From: Limnohabitans radicicola
GTDB lineage: Bacteria > Pseudomonadota > Gammaproteobacteria > Burkholderiales > Burkholderiaceae_C
NCBI RefSeq assembly: GCF_014837235.1
Contig: NZ_JACYFT010000001.1
Span: forward strand, 633,688-697,687
Direction: 5' to 3'
DNA length: 64,000 nucleotides
A program made the translations under genes and the position numbers. This document shows, piece by piece, positions 9,409-19,905 of the stretch. A model generated the notes under the pieces. That model was not told the DNA's origin. It did not search any database and worked only from the letters and a program-made list of their open reading frames with translations. Position 1 is the stretch's first letter, and each line of letters starts with the position of its first letter.

Positions 9409-10935
9409 ATGAGTTCTTTCATTCGCTTGCACCCTGCCGATGACGTGGTCATCGCCCGCGCTCAACTCATGAGCGGCAGCAGCGTCGACGCCATTCCCGT
9501 ACGCGGCCTGATTCCGCCCGGTCACAAGATCGCCACCCGCGCCATCGCGGCTGGTGAGCCCGTGCGCCGCTACAACCAGATCATTGGCTTTGCTTCACAG
9601 GCCATTGCGCCGGGTGAGCATGTGCACACGCACAACCTGAACATGGGCGCTGAAAAAGGCAACTTCGAGCGCGACTACGCCATTGGCCAAGACGTCAAGC
9701 CCGAACCAGCACGCAAGCAAGCGACTTTCATGGGCTACAAACGCAGCGATGGCCGCGTGGCCACACGCAACTACATCGGCGTGCTCTCCAGCGTGAACTG
9801 CTCGGCCACCGCTGCACGCGCCATTGCCGACCATTTTTCCAAACGCAACAACCCCGCGGCACTCGCCAACTTCCCGAATGTGGACGGCGTGGTGGCTTTG
9901 ACCCACGGCACGGGTTGCGGCATGGACACCGAAGGGCTGGGCATCCAGTTGCTGGAGCGCACACTGGCCGGTTACGCCACCCACGCCAACTTCTGGGGTG
10001 TGGTGGTGGTGGGTCTGGGCTGCGAGGCGAACCAACTGGGCACCTGGCTGGCGCACAGCAGCCTGCGCGAAGGCGACACGCTCAAGGTCTTCAACATCCA
10101 GGACACGGGTGGCACACGCCTCACGGTCGAAAAAGGCATTGCCTTGATCGAAGAGATGCTGCCCCGTGCCAACGCCATCGCCCGTGAGCCTTGCAGTGCC
10201 GAACACATCACCGTCGGTTTGCAGTGTGGTGGCTCGGATGGTTATTCGGGCATCAGCGCCAACCCGGCTTTGGGCGCGGCGGTGGACCTGCTGGTGCAGC
10301 ACGGTGGCACCGCCATCCTGAGCGAAACGCCCGAGATTTATGGGGCCGAGCATTTGCTCACGCGCCGCGCCGTCAAGCCCGAGGTGGCGCACAAACTGAT
10401 CGAGCGCATCCGCTGGTGGGAAAACTACACCGCGATCAACGGCGGCGAGATGAACAACAACCCCTCGCCCGGCAACAAGGCGGGTGGCCTGACCACCATC
10501 CTGGAAAAATCATTGGGTGCGGTGGCCAAAGGCGGCACCAGCAACCTGCAAGCGGTGTACGAATACGCCGAACCGGTCACCGCCAAAGGCTTTGTCTACA
10601 TGGATACGCCCGGCTACGACCCTGTGAGCGCCACGGGCCAGGTGGCCGGTGGTGCCAACCTGATCTGCTTCACCACCGGTCGCGGCAGCGCCTACGGCTG
10701 TGCGCCATCGCCCAGCCTCAAGTTGTCGACCAACACCGCGCTTTGGAAAAAGCAGGAAGAAGACATGGACCTCAACTGCGGCGAGATCGTGGACGGCGGC
10801 GTGAGCATCGCCGAGATGGGGCAGCGCATTTTCGAAATGATCCTGGCTGCGGCCTCGGGCGAACCCACCAAGAGCGAGCGCCACGGCTACGGCCAAAACG
10901 AATTCGTGCCGTGGCAAGTCGGCGCGGTCATGTGA
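9409..10935 (+). CDS. uxaA: altronate dehydratase family protein (UxaA-like)
   Basis: N-terminal SAF domain; GYKRSDGRVATRNYIGVLSSVNCSATAAR, HGTGCGMD, GLQCGGSDGYSGISANPALG. Confidence 0.92.
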   Translation: MSSFIRLHPADDVVIARAQLMSGSSVDAIPVRGLIPPGHKIATRAIAAGEPVRRYNQIIGFASQAIAPGEHVHTHNLNMGAEKGNFERDYAIGQDVKPEPARKQATFMGYKRSDGRVATRNYIGVLSSVNCSATAARAIADHFSKRNNPAALANFPNVDGVVALTHGTGCGMDTEGLGIQLLERTLAGYATHANFWGVVVVGLGCEANQLGTWLAHSSLREGDTLKVFNIQDTGGTRLTVEKGIALIEEMLPRANAIAREPCSAEHITVGLQCGGSDGYSGISANPALGAAVDLLVQHGGTAILSETPEIYGAEHLLTRRAVKPEVAHKLIERIRWWENYTAINGGEMNNNPSPGNKAGGLTTILEKSLGAVAKGGTSNLQAVYEYAEPVTAKGFVYMDTPGYDPVSATGQVAGGANLICFTTGRGSAYGCAPSPSLKLSTNTALWKKQEEDMDLNCGEIVDGGVSIAEMGQRIFEMILAAASGEPTKSERHGYGQNEFVPWQVGAVM

Positions 10936-10945
10936 GGAAAGCGGC

Positions 10946-11998
10946 ATGAGCCACACCATTTCTGCCCAGGACCTGCGCATCAAAGTCGCCCGCATCATTG
11001 AACAAGCGGGCAGCGCCCCAGCGGAGGCCGCACAGGTGGCCGACAACCTGGTCATGGCCAACCTGAGCGGGCACGACTCGCATGGCGTGGGCATGGTGCC
11101 GCGCTATGTGGACGCGGTGCTCGAAGGGGGGCTGTCACCCAACACCGGCGTGAAGGTCCTGCTCGACACCGGCCCCTTGCTCAACCTGGATGGCCAGCGC
11201 GGTTACGGCCAGATCACGGGCGTGCAGGCCATGCAGATGGGCATCGAGCGCGCCAAGCAACACGGTGTGTGCACGGTGGCGCTCAGCCGCTCGCACCACC
11301 TGGGCCGCATCGGCCACTTTGCCGAAATGGCCGTGGCACAGGGTCTGGTGTCGGTGCATTTTGTGAATGTGCTCTCGCGCCCCGTGGTCGCGCCTTTTGG
11401 CGGTGGCGACGGTCGCTTTGGCACCAACCCTTGCTGCATCGGCGTGCCCATGGGCGACAGATCCCCGTTTGTGCTGGACTTTGCCACCAGCCGCGTGGCC
11501 CAAGGCAAGATGCGCGTGGCCCACAACAAAGGCGAGCAAGTGCCGCCCGGCTACCTGATCGACGAACACGGCCACCCCACCACCGACCCCGGCGTGGTGG
11601 TGGTGCCGCAGTCCAACGGGCTGTTCGGTGCACTCATGACCTTTGGCGACCACAAGGGCTTTGGCATGGCCATGGCCTGCGAACTGCTGGGCGGCGCGCT
11701 CACCGGCAGCGGCACCTGGCATCGCGAGGCCGACCAGCAACGGGCTGTGTTGAACGGCATGCTGACGATGCTGATCGACCCGGTGCGTCTGGGCACACAA
11801 ACGATGTTCGAACAAGAAGCCCTGGCCTTTGCCGACTGGCTGCGCCAAAGCCCCGATGCCCCGGGCAGCGAAGGCGTGCGCATCGCGGGTGAGCCCGAAC
11901 GCACTGCGCGTGCCCAGCGGCAAGAAAGCGGCATCTGGATCGACGACGCCACCTGGGCCGAGATCGAGGCGTCTGAACACAAACTCTTACAGCGCTGA
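10946..11998 (+). CDS. Ldh family oxidoreductase (malate/L-lactate dehydrogenase superfamily)
   Basis: NLSGHDSHGVGMVPRYVDAVLEG, SRSHHLGRIGHFAEMA, GDHKGFGMAMACELLGGALTG. Confidence 0.9.
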   Translation: MSHTISAQDLRIKVARIIEQAGSAPAEAAQVADNLVMANLSGHDSHGVGMVPRYVDAVLEGGLSPNTGVKVLLDTGPLLNLDGQRGYGQITGVQAMQMGIERAKQHGVCTVALSRSHHLGRIGHFAEMAVAQGLVSVHFVNVLSRPVVAPFGGGDGRFGTNPCCIGVPMGDRSPFVLDFATSRVAQGKMRVAHNKGEQVPPGYLIDEHGHPTTDPGVVVVPQSNGLFGALMTFGDHKGFGMAMACELLGGALTGSGTWHREADQQRAVLNGMLTMLIDPVRLGTQTMFEQEALAFADWLRQSPDAPGSEGVRIAGEPERTARAQRQESGIWIDDATWAEIEASEHKLLQR

Positions 11999-12023
11999 GC
12001 GCCTCGCGCCCGACGTATTCTCC

Positions 12024-13436
12024 ATGCGCACCATGCACCTGACTGCCGCCTCACTGGGCACTTTGCCATCCTCCATCCAGACACCAAGGTACGACCGCAC
12101 AGCCCACGCCCCCGGTGTGGTGCATCTGGGTCTGGGGGCTTTTCATCGGGCCCATCAGGCCATGGTGTTTGACCAGCTTTTGGCCACAGGCGACACGCGC
12201 TGGGGCATCCACGGTGTGGGCATGACGCGGCCCGATCTGGTGAACCAGCTGCGCGCGCAAGACGGGCTGTACGCGGTGCGCGTGGCCGACGGGCAAGGCG
12301 TGAGGTGGCAAGTGCCCGGTGCGCTTTGGCGCATGAGCGTGGCCACCACCGAACGCGAAGCGGTGGTGCAGGCCATGGCCGCGACCAACACCCGCTGGGT
12401 CACCCTCACCGTGACCGAAAAGGGCTACACCCCAGCCCTCGCTCAGCTGCTGCTGGACGGCTTGCGCCTGCGCCAACAAACAGGCCTGCCCGGCATCACC
12501 GTGGCCTCGTGTGACAACCTGCAAGGCAATGGACACAAGTTGTTGGCTTTGGTCAAAGCCGCTGCCACCGCGCAAGACACCGAGCTGCTGCGCTGGCTGG
12601 ATGTGCAATGCGCTTTCCCGTGCAGCATGGTCGACCGCATCGTGCCCGCTGCCACACCCGAAGTGAGGGCCGCCGCGCAAGAGGCATTGGGCATGCAGGA
12701 CCACTGCGCCCTGAGCACCGAAGGCTTTTGGGAATGGGTGATCGAAGACCGTTTTGCCGATCCGAAAGATGCCGCCCTGCTGCAAAGCGCGGGAGTGCGC
12801 GTGACGAACGATGTGCACAGCTACGAAGAAGCCAAGCTGCGCATGCTCAACGGCAGCCACTCTGCCATGGCACTCATGGGCGCGGTCACGGGCAGGCCAT
12901 TCATTGCCAGCTGCATTGGTGTGCCGCATATCCGTGAATTTGTTCACCGCTTGATGAGCCGCGAAGTCGCGCCACACCTGAGCCGCAGCGACTGGGCCGA
13001 CTACCGCGACGCGCTGATCGCACGCTTTGGCAACCCCTACCTCAAGCACAGCGTGCACCAGATCGCCACCGACAGCTCACAAAAAATCCCGCAGCGCTGG
13101 CCACCCTCGGTGCTGGGACAGATCACGCAGGGCGCTTCGTTTGAACACCACGCGCTGGCCGCAGCCGTGTTCGTGCGTTACACCCTGGGGACAGACGAAC
13201 TAGGCCAGACCTACTCCCTGAGCGACCCGCAAGCCGACAGCCTGATGGCCCTGGGCTCCGCCCAACGCAGCGAGCCCGAGACCTGTGTGCGCGCCCTGCT
13301 GGCCCGCGAAGACCTGTGGGGCAACGCCCTGCCGAGCAACGCCGCATGGACCGCCCGTGTGATCCACTGGCACCAACAAGTCTTGCAGCGCGGTGTGGAC
13401 GCGGCCATCCAGCAACTGCTGGCCCAGGAAGCCTGA
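12024..13436 (+). CDS. mannitol dehydrogenase family protein (fructuronate reductase/UxuB-like)
   Basis: [23 protein letters not shown]...[11 protein letters not shown]...SCDNLQGNG...[13 protein letters not shown]. Confidence 0.9.
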   Translation: MRTMHLTAASLGTLPSSIQTPRYDRTAHAPGVVHLGLGAFHRAHQAMVFDQLLATGDTRWGIHGVGMTRPDLVNQLRAQDGLYAVRVADGQGVRWQVPGALWRMSVATTEREAVVQAMAATNTRWVTLTVTEKGYTPALAQLLLDGLRLRQQTGLPGITVASCDNLQGNGHKLLALVKAAATAQDTELLRWLDVQCAFPCSMVDRIVPAATPEVRAAAQEALGMQDHCALSTEGFWEWVIEDRFADPKDAALLQSAGVRVTNDVHSYEEAKLRMLNGSHSAMALMGAVTGRPFIASCIGVPHIREFVHRLMSREVAPHLSRSDWADYRDALIARFGNPYLKHSVHQIATDSSQKIPQRWPPSVLGQITQGASFEHHALAAAVFVRYTLGTDELGQTYSLSDPQADSLMALGSAQRSEPETCVRALLAREDLWGNALPSNAAWTARVIHWHQQVLQRGVDAAIQQLLAQEA

Positions 13437-13453
13437 ACACGGAGGCCCACGCC

Positions 13454-14665
13454 ATGAAAATCACCGCCGCCCGCGTCATCGTCTGCAGCCCCGGTCGCAA
13501 CTTCGTCACCCTCAAGATCGAAACCGATCAAGGCGTGTACGGCATCGGCGACGCCACGCTCAATGGCCGCGAGCTGGCCGTGGTCAGCTACCTGGAAGAC
13601 CATGTCATCCCCTGCCTGATCGGGCGCGACCCGCAGCAGATCGAGGACATCTGGCAATACCTTTACAAGGGTGCCTACTGGCGGCGCGGTCCGGTGACCA
13701 TGAGCGCGATTGCCGCCGTGGACACCGCGCTGTGGGACATCAAAGCCAAGATGGCGGGCATGCCGCTGTACCAGCTGCTGGGTGGACGCAGCCGCACTGG
13801 GGTGATGGTCTACGGCCACGCCAATGGCCGCGACAGCGCCGAGACGGTCGACGAAGTGCTGCGCCACAAGGAAGAAGGTTACCTCGCCATCCGCGCCCAG
13901 AGCGGCGTGCCGGGCCTGAACAAGGTCTATGGCGTGAGCGGTGCAAACCGCCTGTACGAGCCTGCCGACGGCAACCTGCCCGGCGAGCACGACTGGAGCA
14001 CCGAAAAGTATTTGCGCCACACGCCCGGCCTGTTTGAAGCCGTGCGCGAAGCTGTGGGCCCCGACATCCACCTGCTGCACGATGTGCACCACCGGCTGAC
14101 CCCCATCGAAGCGGGCCAGCTGGGCAAAGCGCTGGAGCCGGTGCGGATGTTCTGGATGGAAGACCCGACCCCGGCCGAAAACCAGGATGCCTTCCAGTGG
14201 ATACGCCACCACACCACCACACCCATTGCGGTGGGCGAGATTTTCAACAGCATCTGGGACTGCAAGACGCTGATCGAGAAACAGCTGATCGACTACATCC
14301 GCACCACCGTGGTCCACGCAGGCGGCATCACGCACCTGCGGCGCATCGCCGATCTGGCCAGCCTGTATCAGGTGCGCACCGGCTGCCACGGCGCAACCGA
14401 CCTGTCCCCAGTGTGCATGGGCGCGGCCTTGCACTTTGACACCTGGGTGCCCAACTTTGGCGTGCAGGAGTACATGCCGCACAGCGAAGACATGCTGTCG
14501 GTTTTCCCGCATGACTGGCGCTTTGAGCGCGGCATGATGCACTGCGGCGAGTCACCCGGCCACGGCGTGGACATCGACGAGAAGCTGGCCGCCAAGTACC
14601 CGTACCAACGGGCCTATTTGCCGGTGAACCGGCTGCAGCATGATGGAACGCTTTGGAATTGGTAA
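13454..14665 (+). CDS. manD: D-mannonate dehydratase ManD (enolase superfamily)
   Basis: [47 protein letters not shown]...[31 protein letters not shown]...[23 protein letters not shown]. Confidence 0.93.
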   Translation: MKITAARVIVCSPGRNFVTLKIETDQGVYGIGDATLNGRELAVVSYLEDHVIPCLIGRDPQQIEDIWQYLYKGAYWRRGPVTMSAIAAVDTALWDIKAKMAGMPLYQLLGGRSRTGVMVYGHANGRDSAETVDEVLRHKEEGYLAIRAQSGVPGLNKVYGVSGANRLYEPADGNLPGEHDWSTEKYLRHTPGLFEAVREAVGPDIHLLHDVHHRLTPIEAGQLGKALEPVRMFWMEDPTPAENQDAFQWIRHHTTTPIAVGEIFNSIWDCKTLIEKQLIDYIRTTVVHAGGITHLRRIADLASLYQVRTGCHGATDLSPVCMGAALHFDTWVPNFGVQEYMPHSEDMLSVFPHDWRFERGMMHCGESPGHGVDIDEKLAAKYPYQRAYLPVNRLQHDGTLWNW

Positions 14666-14787
14666 ATCGGGCTGACCTCAGAAGGTCTGCTTTACCGCGA
14701 GACCGGTCAGCGTCCACCGCGCGATGCCCTGTTTCGGTCAGGCGCCGTCTTGGCCATTGCACCCGGTTGACAAGCACGGCAGGTCAA

Positions 14788-14950
14788 CCACTTGCCAAGC
14801 TGGTGCGAGATGATTGGCTAGGACATAAGCCCCAGCAGATCGCCTGAACCGGACAGTGCCATCAGAGCCACTGTGGCATTGACCATCGCATTCACAGAGA
14901 AAGAACCCGTTGGAATGGACACGGCCCTGTTTGGGCCGCTTGCATTGGGG
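14788..14950 (+). pseudogene. possible decayed IS30-family transposase fragment
   Basis: Reads LAKLVRDDWLGHKPQQIA*TGQCHQSHCGIDHRIHRE then a frameshift to EKEPVGMDTALFG; weakly resembles the IS30 pattern WSPEQIxxRL...SHEWIYxHIxxDKxxGGxLW; stop and frameshift present. Confidence 0.28.
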
Positions 14951-14951
14951 C

Positions 14952-15926
14952 TCAATCGAGCGCGGCCTTGGACTTCTGGATCACGCCCGCCAGTCGTGCG
15001 GACTCGGCCTGAATGTATTGAACAAACTGTTCACGTGTGGGCGTGAAGGGCTCGTAGCCGAACGAGACAAACTTCTCGCGCACATCGGGCTCGGCCAGGG
15101 CCTTGGCGATGTCAGCGTTGATCTTTTCAGCCACGGCTTTGGGCAGGCCTTTGGGGGCAGCGATCGCAGTCCAGCCGCTGACTTCAAAGTCCTTGGGTCC
15201 ACCGGATTCCACCACCGTGGGCACATCCTTGAAGGCTGGCAGGCGCTTGGGTGCAGCAATTGCCAGAAACTTGAGCTTGCCCGCACGGTACAGCGGACCT
15301 GCCGTGGCACTGGTGCCCAGCGCAAACGCCAGCTCGCCTGTGGCCACGCCCGTGTAGAGCTGCGTGGTTTCCTTGTAGATGACGTGCTGCATCTCGGTGC
15401 CAGTCACGGTCTCAAACAGGGCCGAACCCAGGTGCACCGGATTGCCCACCGACCAGGAGCCGTAGTTGAGCTTGCCGGGATTGGCTTTGGCGTCCGCCAC
15501 GATGTCAGCCACGTTTTTGTACTTGCTGTCGGTAGCTGCGGTGACAAAGAAATAGGTCTTGAACAGCGGCAGCAGCACATCGAAGTCATTGGCTGCGTTG
15601 TAGGGCAGCTTCTTGAACAGGTGCGGGTAGGCGGTCAGGTGAACGTTGTCCAGCTGGATGAGGTCGGTGCCGTCGGTGGCCCCGCGTTTGAAGGCATCGA
15701 TGGCGATGAAACCGTTGCCGCCAGGGCGGTTTTCCACTGTGACGGGCTGGCCCCAGCTTTTGGACAGCTTGTCGGCCACCAGACGCGCCACGCCCTCAGG
15801 ACCACTGCCAACCGGAAAGGGGGTGATGATGCGCACAGGCTTGGAGGGGAAGGTCTGAGCTTGGGCAGCCAGGGTCAGGCCGACAGTGAGGAGTGCGAGA
15901 AATCGTTTGATAAACATGAGGGACAT
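14952..15926 (-). CDS. Bug-family tripartite tricarboxylate transporter substrate-binding protein
   Basis: FPSKPVRIITPFPVGSGPEGVARLVADKLSKSWGQPVTVENRPGGNGFIA. Confidence 0.93.
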   Translation of the reverse strand: MSLMFIKRFLALLTVGLTLAAQAQTFPSKPVRIITPFPVGSGPEGVARLVADKLSKSWGQPVTVENRPGGNGFIAIDAFKRGATDGTDLIQLDNVHLTAYPHLFKKLPYNAANDFDVLLPLFKTYFFVTAATDSKYKNVADIVADAKANPGKLNYGSWSVGNPVHLGSALFETVTGTEMQHVIYKETTQLYTGVATGELAFALGTSATAGPLYRAGKLKFLAIAAPKRLPAFKDVPTVVESGGPKDFEVSGWTAIAAPKGLPKAVAEKINADIAKALAEPDVREKFVSFGYEPFTPTREQFVQYIQAESARLAGVIQKSKAALD

Positions 15927-16111
15927 TTGGCAGAGAGCGCATGATGGTGGATGCCAATGGTCCTGGAAATTCCCAAAAGAATAAACGGGGTTAGCGCTTC
16001 TATCTGATATAGAAGATTTGCATATCCCATTGCACGGCCCTTGGTTGGGCCTTTTCGCAGATTGCGCTCGTCAAATCTCGGCACGAATCCGCGACAATCG
16101 GGGTTCTACCG

Positions 16112-17380
16112 ATGAACACCATGCACACCCCCACTTTCTCCAAACTCTCGCTTGCCCTCGCCATTGCCGTGGGTGCCCTGATTTCCGGCTCCAGCGCCTT
16201 CGCGGCCAAGCACCCCAAAGCCAAGGCAACCGCCTCCAAGCCTGCTGCCACCAAAAAAACGGCCATGGCCACAAACGCCCTGCCACCGCTGGAAGCGCAG
16301 GTTGCCCTGGCGGCCAACCCACCTGCGCTGCCGGCCAAAGCCTGGCTGCTGATGGACTTTGACTCTGGCGAGGTGCTGGCCGCGGCCAATGCCGATGAAG
16401 CCTTGCCCCCGGCATCGCTCACCAAGATGATGACCAGCTACATCGTCGAGCAGGCGCTGCGCTCGGGCAAGCTCAAACCCACCGACCTGGTCACCGTGAG
16501 TGAAAACGCCTGGTGCCGTGGCACCAGCGCCGAGTCGTGCATGTACCTGCCGCTGAACAGCCAGGCCACGGTCATCGACATCCTGCGCGGCATCATCATC
16601 CAGTCGGGCAACGATGCCTCCAAGGCGATTGCCGAGCACTTGGCTGGCTCCGAAGCGGGCTTTGCCAAGCTGATGAATGCCGAGGCCCAGCGCCTGGGCA
16701 TGACGCACACGACCTTCGTCAACCCCACGGGCCTGCCCGATCCGGCGCACAAGTCGTCGGCACGTGATCTGGCCATCCTGGCGCGGGCCATCATCAAGGA
16801 CGGTGCCGAGTACTACCCGATCTACGCCGAGCGCGAGTTCAAGTACAACGGCATCAAGCAAGGCAACCGCAACGCCCTGCTCTACACCGACCCCACCGTG
16901 GATGGCCTCAAGACCGGCCACACAGCCGAAGCGGGCTTCTGCCTGGTCACGTCTTCCAAGCGCAACGACATGCGCCTGATCTCGGTCATCCTCAACACCC
17001 ACAGCGCTCAGGCCCGGGCCGATCAGACGCGCACGCTGCTCGGCTGGGGCTTTGGCAGCTTTGAAAAGGCCACACCGATCGCCGCCAACGCGGTAGTCGC
17101 CACCGCCAAGGTCAGCTTTGGCAAGGCCGACACCGTGGCTGCCGGTCTGGGCAGCCCCTGGATGCTGACCGTGCCCCGTGGCACGGCAGTGCAAACCGCC
17201 GTGCAGCTCAACCCCGGTCTGGAAGCCCCGGTGGCCAAAGGTACCGTGATCGGCAAAGTGGTGGCCACATCGAACGGCAAGCCGGTGGGCGAAGCCCCGC
17301 TGGTGGCGCAGGCCGAGGTGGAGCGCTCGGGTCTGTTGCTGCGCGGCTGGCAGCACCTGCTCAAGTTGTTCGGAAAATAA
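16112..17380 (+). CDS. dacC: D-alanyl-D-alanine carboxypeptidase (PBP5/6 family)
   Basis: LPPASLTKMMTSYI (SxxK), SGNDASKAIAEH, DGLKTGHTAEAG (KTG). Confidence 0.92.
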   Translation: MNTMHTPTFSKLSLALAIAVGALISGSSAFAAKHPKAKATASKPAATKKTAMATNALPPLEAQVALAANPPALPAKAWLLMDFDSGEVLAAANADEALPPASLTKMMTSYIVEQALRSGKLKPTDLVTVSENAWCRGTSAESCMYLPLNSQATVIDILRGIIIQSGNDASKAIAEHLAGSEAGFAKLMNAEAQRLGMTHTTFVNPTGLPDPAHKSSARDLAILARAIIKDGAEYYPIYAEREFKYNGIKQGNRNALLYTDPTVDGLKTGHTAEAGFCLVTSSKRNDMRLISVILNTHSAQARADQTRTLLGWGFGSFEKATPIAANAVVATAKVSFGKADTVAAGLGSPWMLTVPRGTAVQTAVQLNPGLEAPVAKGTVIGKVVATSNGKPVGEAPLVAQAEVERSGLLLRGWQHLLKLFGK

Positions 17381-17419
17381 GCACCCTCAAAGCGGTGCAG
17401 GGCCAAGCGCTCTGCCCGC

Positions 17420-18046
17420 TCAAAGCATTCGGGCCAAGGCCGCCTGCAAATGCTCGGAGGGCTCGCGCTTGAAGCCCGAACGCACAAAGCGCTGCAGACG
17501 CCCCTGCATGAAGGCCACCAGCACCGAGGCCTGCACCTGAGTGTCCACCGTGGGGGTGCTGGACGCGGCATTCGCTTCGCGCAGCGACTGGCGCAACTGC
17601 GCTTCGATCTTGTCGAACAACAGGTTGATGCGCTCTTGCAGGCGCTCGTGCTCCAGCACCAGCGCGTCACCGGTCATGACGCGGCACATGCCGGGGTTCT
17701 TTTCGGCAAACTGCAAGAGCAGGGCCACGATGCGTGCCGCCTGGTTGGGCCCCACGGGTTCGCGATCGGTGACCTGCCGGATCAGGCCAATGACCGACTG
17801 GTCCACGAAGTCGATCAGCCCCTCAAACATCTGTGCCTTGCTGGCGAAGTGCCGGTACAGCGCCGCTTCGCTCACGCCAATCTTGGCGGCCAGCGACGCC
17901 GTGGTCACACGCTCAGCACCAGGCTGCTCCAGCATCGACGCCAGGGTCTGCAAAATTTGCTGGCGGCGCTCGCCCGGGCGGGGGCGTTTGCGCACAGGGG
18001 CCGCATCTTCGGCTGCACTCAGGCTGGATTCATCCATCTCGGACAT
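17420..18046 (-). CDS. slmA: TetR-family nucleoid occlusion factor SlmA
   Basis: RRQQILQTLASMLEQPGAERVTTASLAAKIGVSEAALYRHFASKAQMFEGLIDFVDQSVIGLI. Confidence 0.9.
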   Translation of the reverse strand: MSEMDESSLSAAEDAAPVRKRPRPGERRQQILQTLASMLEQPGAERVTTASLAAKIGVSEAALYRHFASKAQMFEGLIDFVDQSVIGLIRQVTDREPVGPNQAARIVALLLQFAEKNPGMCRVMTGDALVLEHERLQERINLLFDKIEAQLRQSLREANAASSTPTVDTQVQASVLVAFMQGRLQRFVRSGFKREPSEHLQAALARML

Positions 18047-18076
18047 GTGGTTTCCCCTGTGGTCGGCTGTGGGCGT

Positions 18077-18967
18077 TCAGCGGCTCTTGATCATGGTGCC
18101 GAAGGCCTGCTCGGACAGGACTTCGAGCAGCATCGCGTGCGGCACGCGGCCATCGATGATGTGCACGGCATTGACGCCGCTCTTGGCCGCATCCAGCGCA
18201 CCGGCTATTTTTGGGATCATGCCGCCGCTGATGGTGCCGTCAGCGCACAACTCGTCGATGCGGTTCGGGGTCAGCTCGGTGAGCAACTGGCCTTCTTTGT
18301 CGAGCACGCCACGGATGTTGGTCAACATCAAGAGCTTCTCGGCCTGCAGCACGGTGGCCAGTTTGGCAGCGACCACGTCGGCATTGATGTTGTAGCTCTC
18401 GTTGTTCTCGCCAAAGCCGATGGGACTGACCACCGGGATGAAGGCGTCGTCCTGCAAGGCTTTGAGGATGGACGGGTCGATGCTGACGATGTCGCCCACC
18501 TGGCCGACATCCAGCTCCTTGCTGGGGTCTTGTGCGTCGATCAGGCGCAGCTTCTGGGCGCGAATCATGGCGCCGTCACGGCCCGTCAGGCCCACGGCCT
18601 TGCCGCCAGCGCGGTTGATCATGCCCACGATGTCCTGCTGCACTTCGCCGCCCAGCACCCATTCGACCACTTCCATGGTCTCGGCGTCGGTCACGCGCAT
18701 GCCCTGCACGAACTCGCCTTTTTTGCCCAGACGGCTCAAAGCGTTTTCAATTTGCGGGCCGCCGCCATGCACCACCACCGGGTTCATGCCCACCAGCTTG
18801 AGCAGTACGACGTCTTCGGCAAAGGCTTGCTGCAGCGCCGGGTCGGTCATGGCGTTGCCGCCGTATTTGATGACCAGCGTCTTGCCGTGGAACTTGCGGA
18901 TGTAGGGCATGGCCTGCGCCAGGATCTGGGCCTGGTCGCGGGGGGAAACGGCAGCGGTCTCGGTCAT
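18077..18967 (-). CDS. argB: acetylglutamate kinase
   Basis: [53 protein letters not shown]. Confidence 0.97.
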   Translation of the reverse strand: MTETAAVSPRDQAQILAQAMPYIRKFHGKTLVIKYGGNAMTDPALQQAFAEDVVLLKLVGMNPVVVHGGGPQIENALSRLGKKGEFVQGMRVTDAETMEVVEWVLGGEVQQDIVGMINRAGGKAVGLTGRDGAMIRAQKLRLIDAQDPSKELDVGQVGDIVSIDPSILKALQDDAFIPVVSPIGFGENNESYNINADVVAAKLATVLQAEKLLMLTNIRGVLDKEGQLLTELTPNRIDELCADGTISGGMIPKIAGALDAAKSGVNAVHIIDGRVPHAMLLEVLSEQAFGTMIKSR

Positions 18968-19014
18968 GGTGGTGTGTGTGAAGAACAGGTTTCGGAGATT
19001 GTGCCGCAATCGGC

Positions 19015-19905
19015 TCAGAGGATTTCGCTCAGCAGTCGGTCCACGCCTTGCTGCCAGTGCGGCAGGGTCAGCGCGAACTGCGACTGCAGTTTGCGGGTGT
19101 TCAGGCGCGAGTTGGACGGGCGCTTGGCCGGCGTCGGAAAGGCGGTGGTGGGCACTGGCGCGATCTCTTTCACCGCCCAGTTCAGTTCGGGGCGCAGCTT
19201 CTGCGCCTGTGCGATCACATGGCTGGCGTAACCGTGCCAGCTGGTCTCGCCACCGGCGACCAAGTGGTACACACCGGACACAGAGGCGTCGCGCAGGGCC
19301 TGGCGCATCGCATGCGCAGTCACGTCGGCAATCAGGTCCGCCCCGGTGGGCGCGCCCCATTGGTCGTCGATCACGGTCAGGCGTTCGCGCTCCTGCGCAA
19401 GACGCAGCATGGTCTTGGCAAAGTTGCCACCGCGTGCGGCGTACACCCAACTCGTGCGAAAAATCAGGTGCTGGCATCCGCTGGCGGCAATGGCCTGCTC
19501 GCCTTCGAGCTTGGTCTGGCCATACACGCCCAGCGGGCCGGTGGCATCGCCCTCCAGCCAGGGCTCTTGACCGCTGCCGTCGAACACGTAGTCGGTCGAG
19601 TAATGCACCAGCCACGCCCCGGTGCGCGCTGCAGCCTGCGCCAACGCGGCCGGGGCCTCGGCGTTGATGCGGCGGGCCAGCTCGGGCTCGCTCTCGGCTT
19701 TGTCCACCGCCGTGTGGGCTGCGGCATTGACGATCACGTCGGGGCGGCAATCGGCCACGGTCTGGGCCAGGCGCTCGGGCTGGCCAAGGTCACCGCAGAA
19801 ATCGCTGCTGTGGCGGTCCAGCGCGATCACTTCACCCAGCGGGGCCAGGCTGCGCTGCAGCTCCCAGCCGACCTGGCCGTTCTTGCCCAGCAACAGGATC
19901 TTCAT
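19015..19905 (-). CDS. rfbD: dTDP-4-dehydrorhamnose reductase
   Basis: [31 protein letters not shown]...[11 protein letters not shown]...YGQTKLEGE. Confidence 0.95.
   Translation of the reverse strand: MKILLLGKNGQVGWELQRSLAPLGEVIALDRHSSDFCGDLGQPERLAQTVADCRPDVIVNAAAHTAVDKAESEPELARRINAEAPAALAQAAARTGAWLVHYSTDYVFDGSGQEPWLEGDATGPLGVYGQTKLEGEQAIAASGCQHLIFRTSWVYAARGGNFAKTMLRLAQERERLTVIDDQWGAPTGADLIADVTAHAMRQALRDASVSGVYHLVAGGETSWHGYASHVIAQAQKLRPELNWAVKEIAPVPTTAFPTPAKRPSNSRLNTRKLQSQFALTLPHWQQGVDRLLSEIL

Noticed and set aside
7990-9525. 511-aa minus-strand ORF rich in His/Gln/Asp
   Set aside because: Antisense to dctM; composition artefact of the reverse complement of a membrane protein
17450-19231. 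593-aa plus-strand ORF spanning slmA/argB
   Set aside because: Antisense to two well-supported genes; no domain signature
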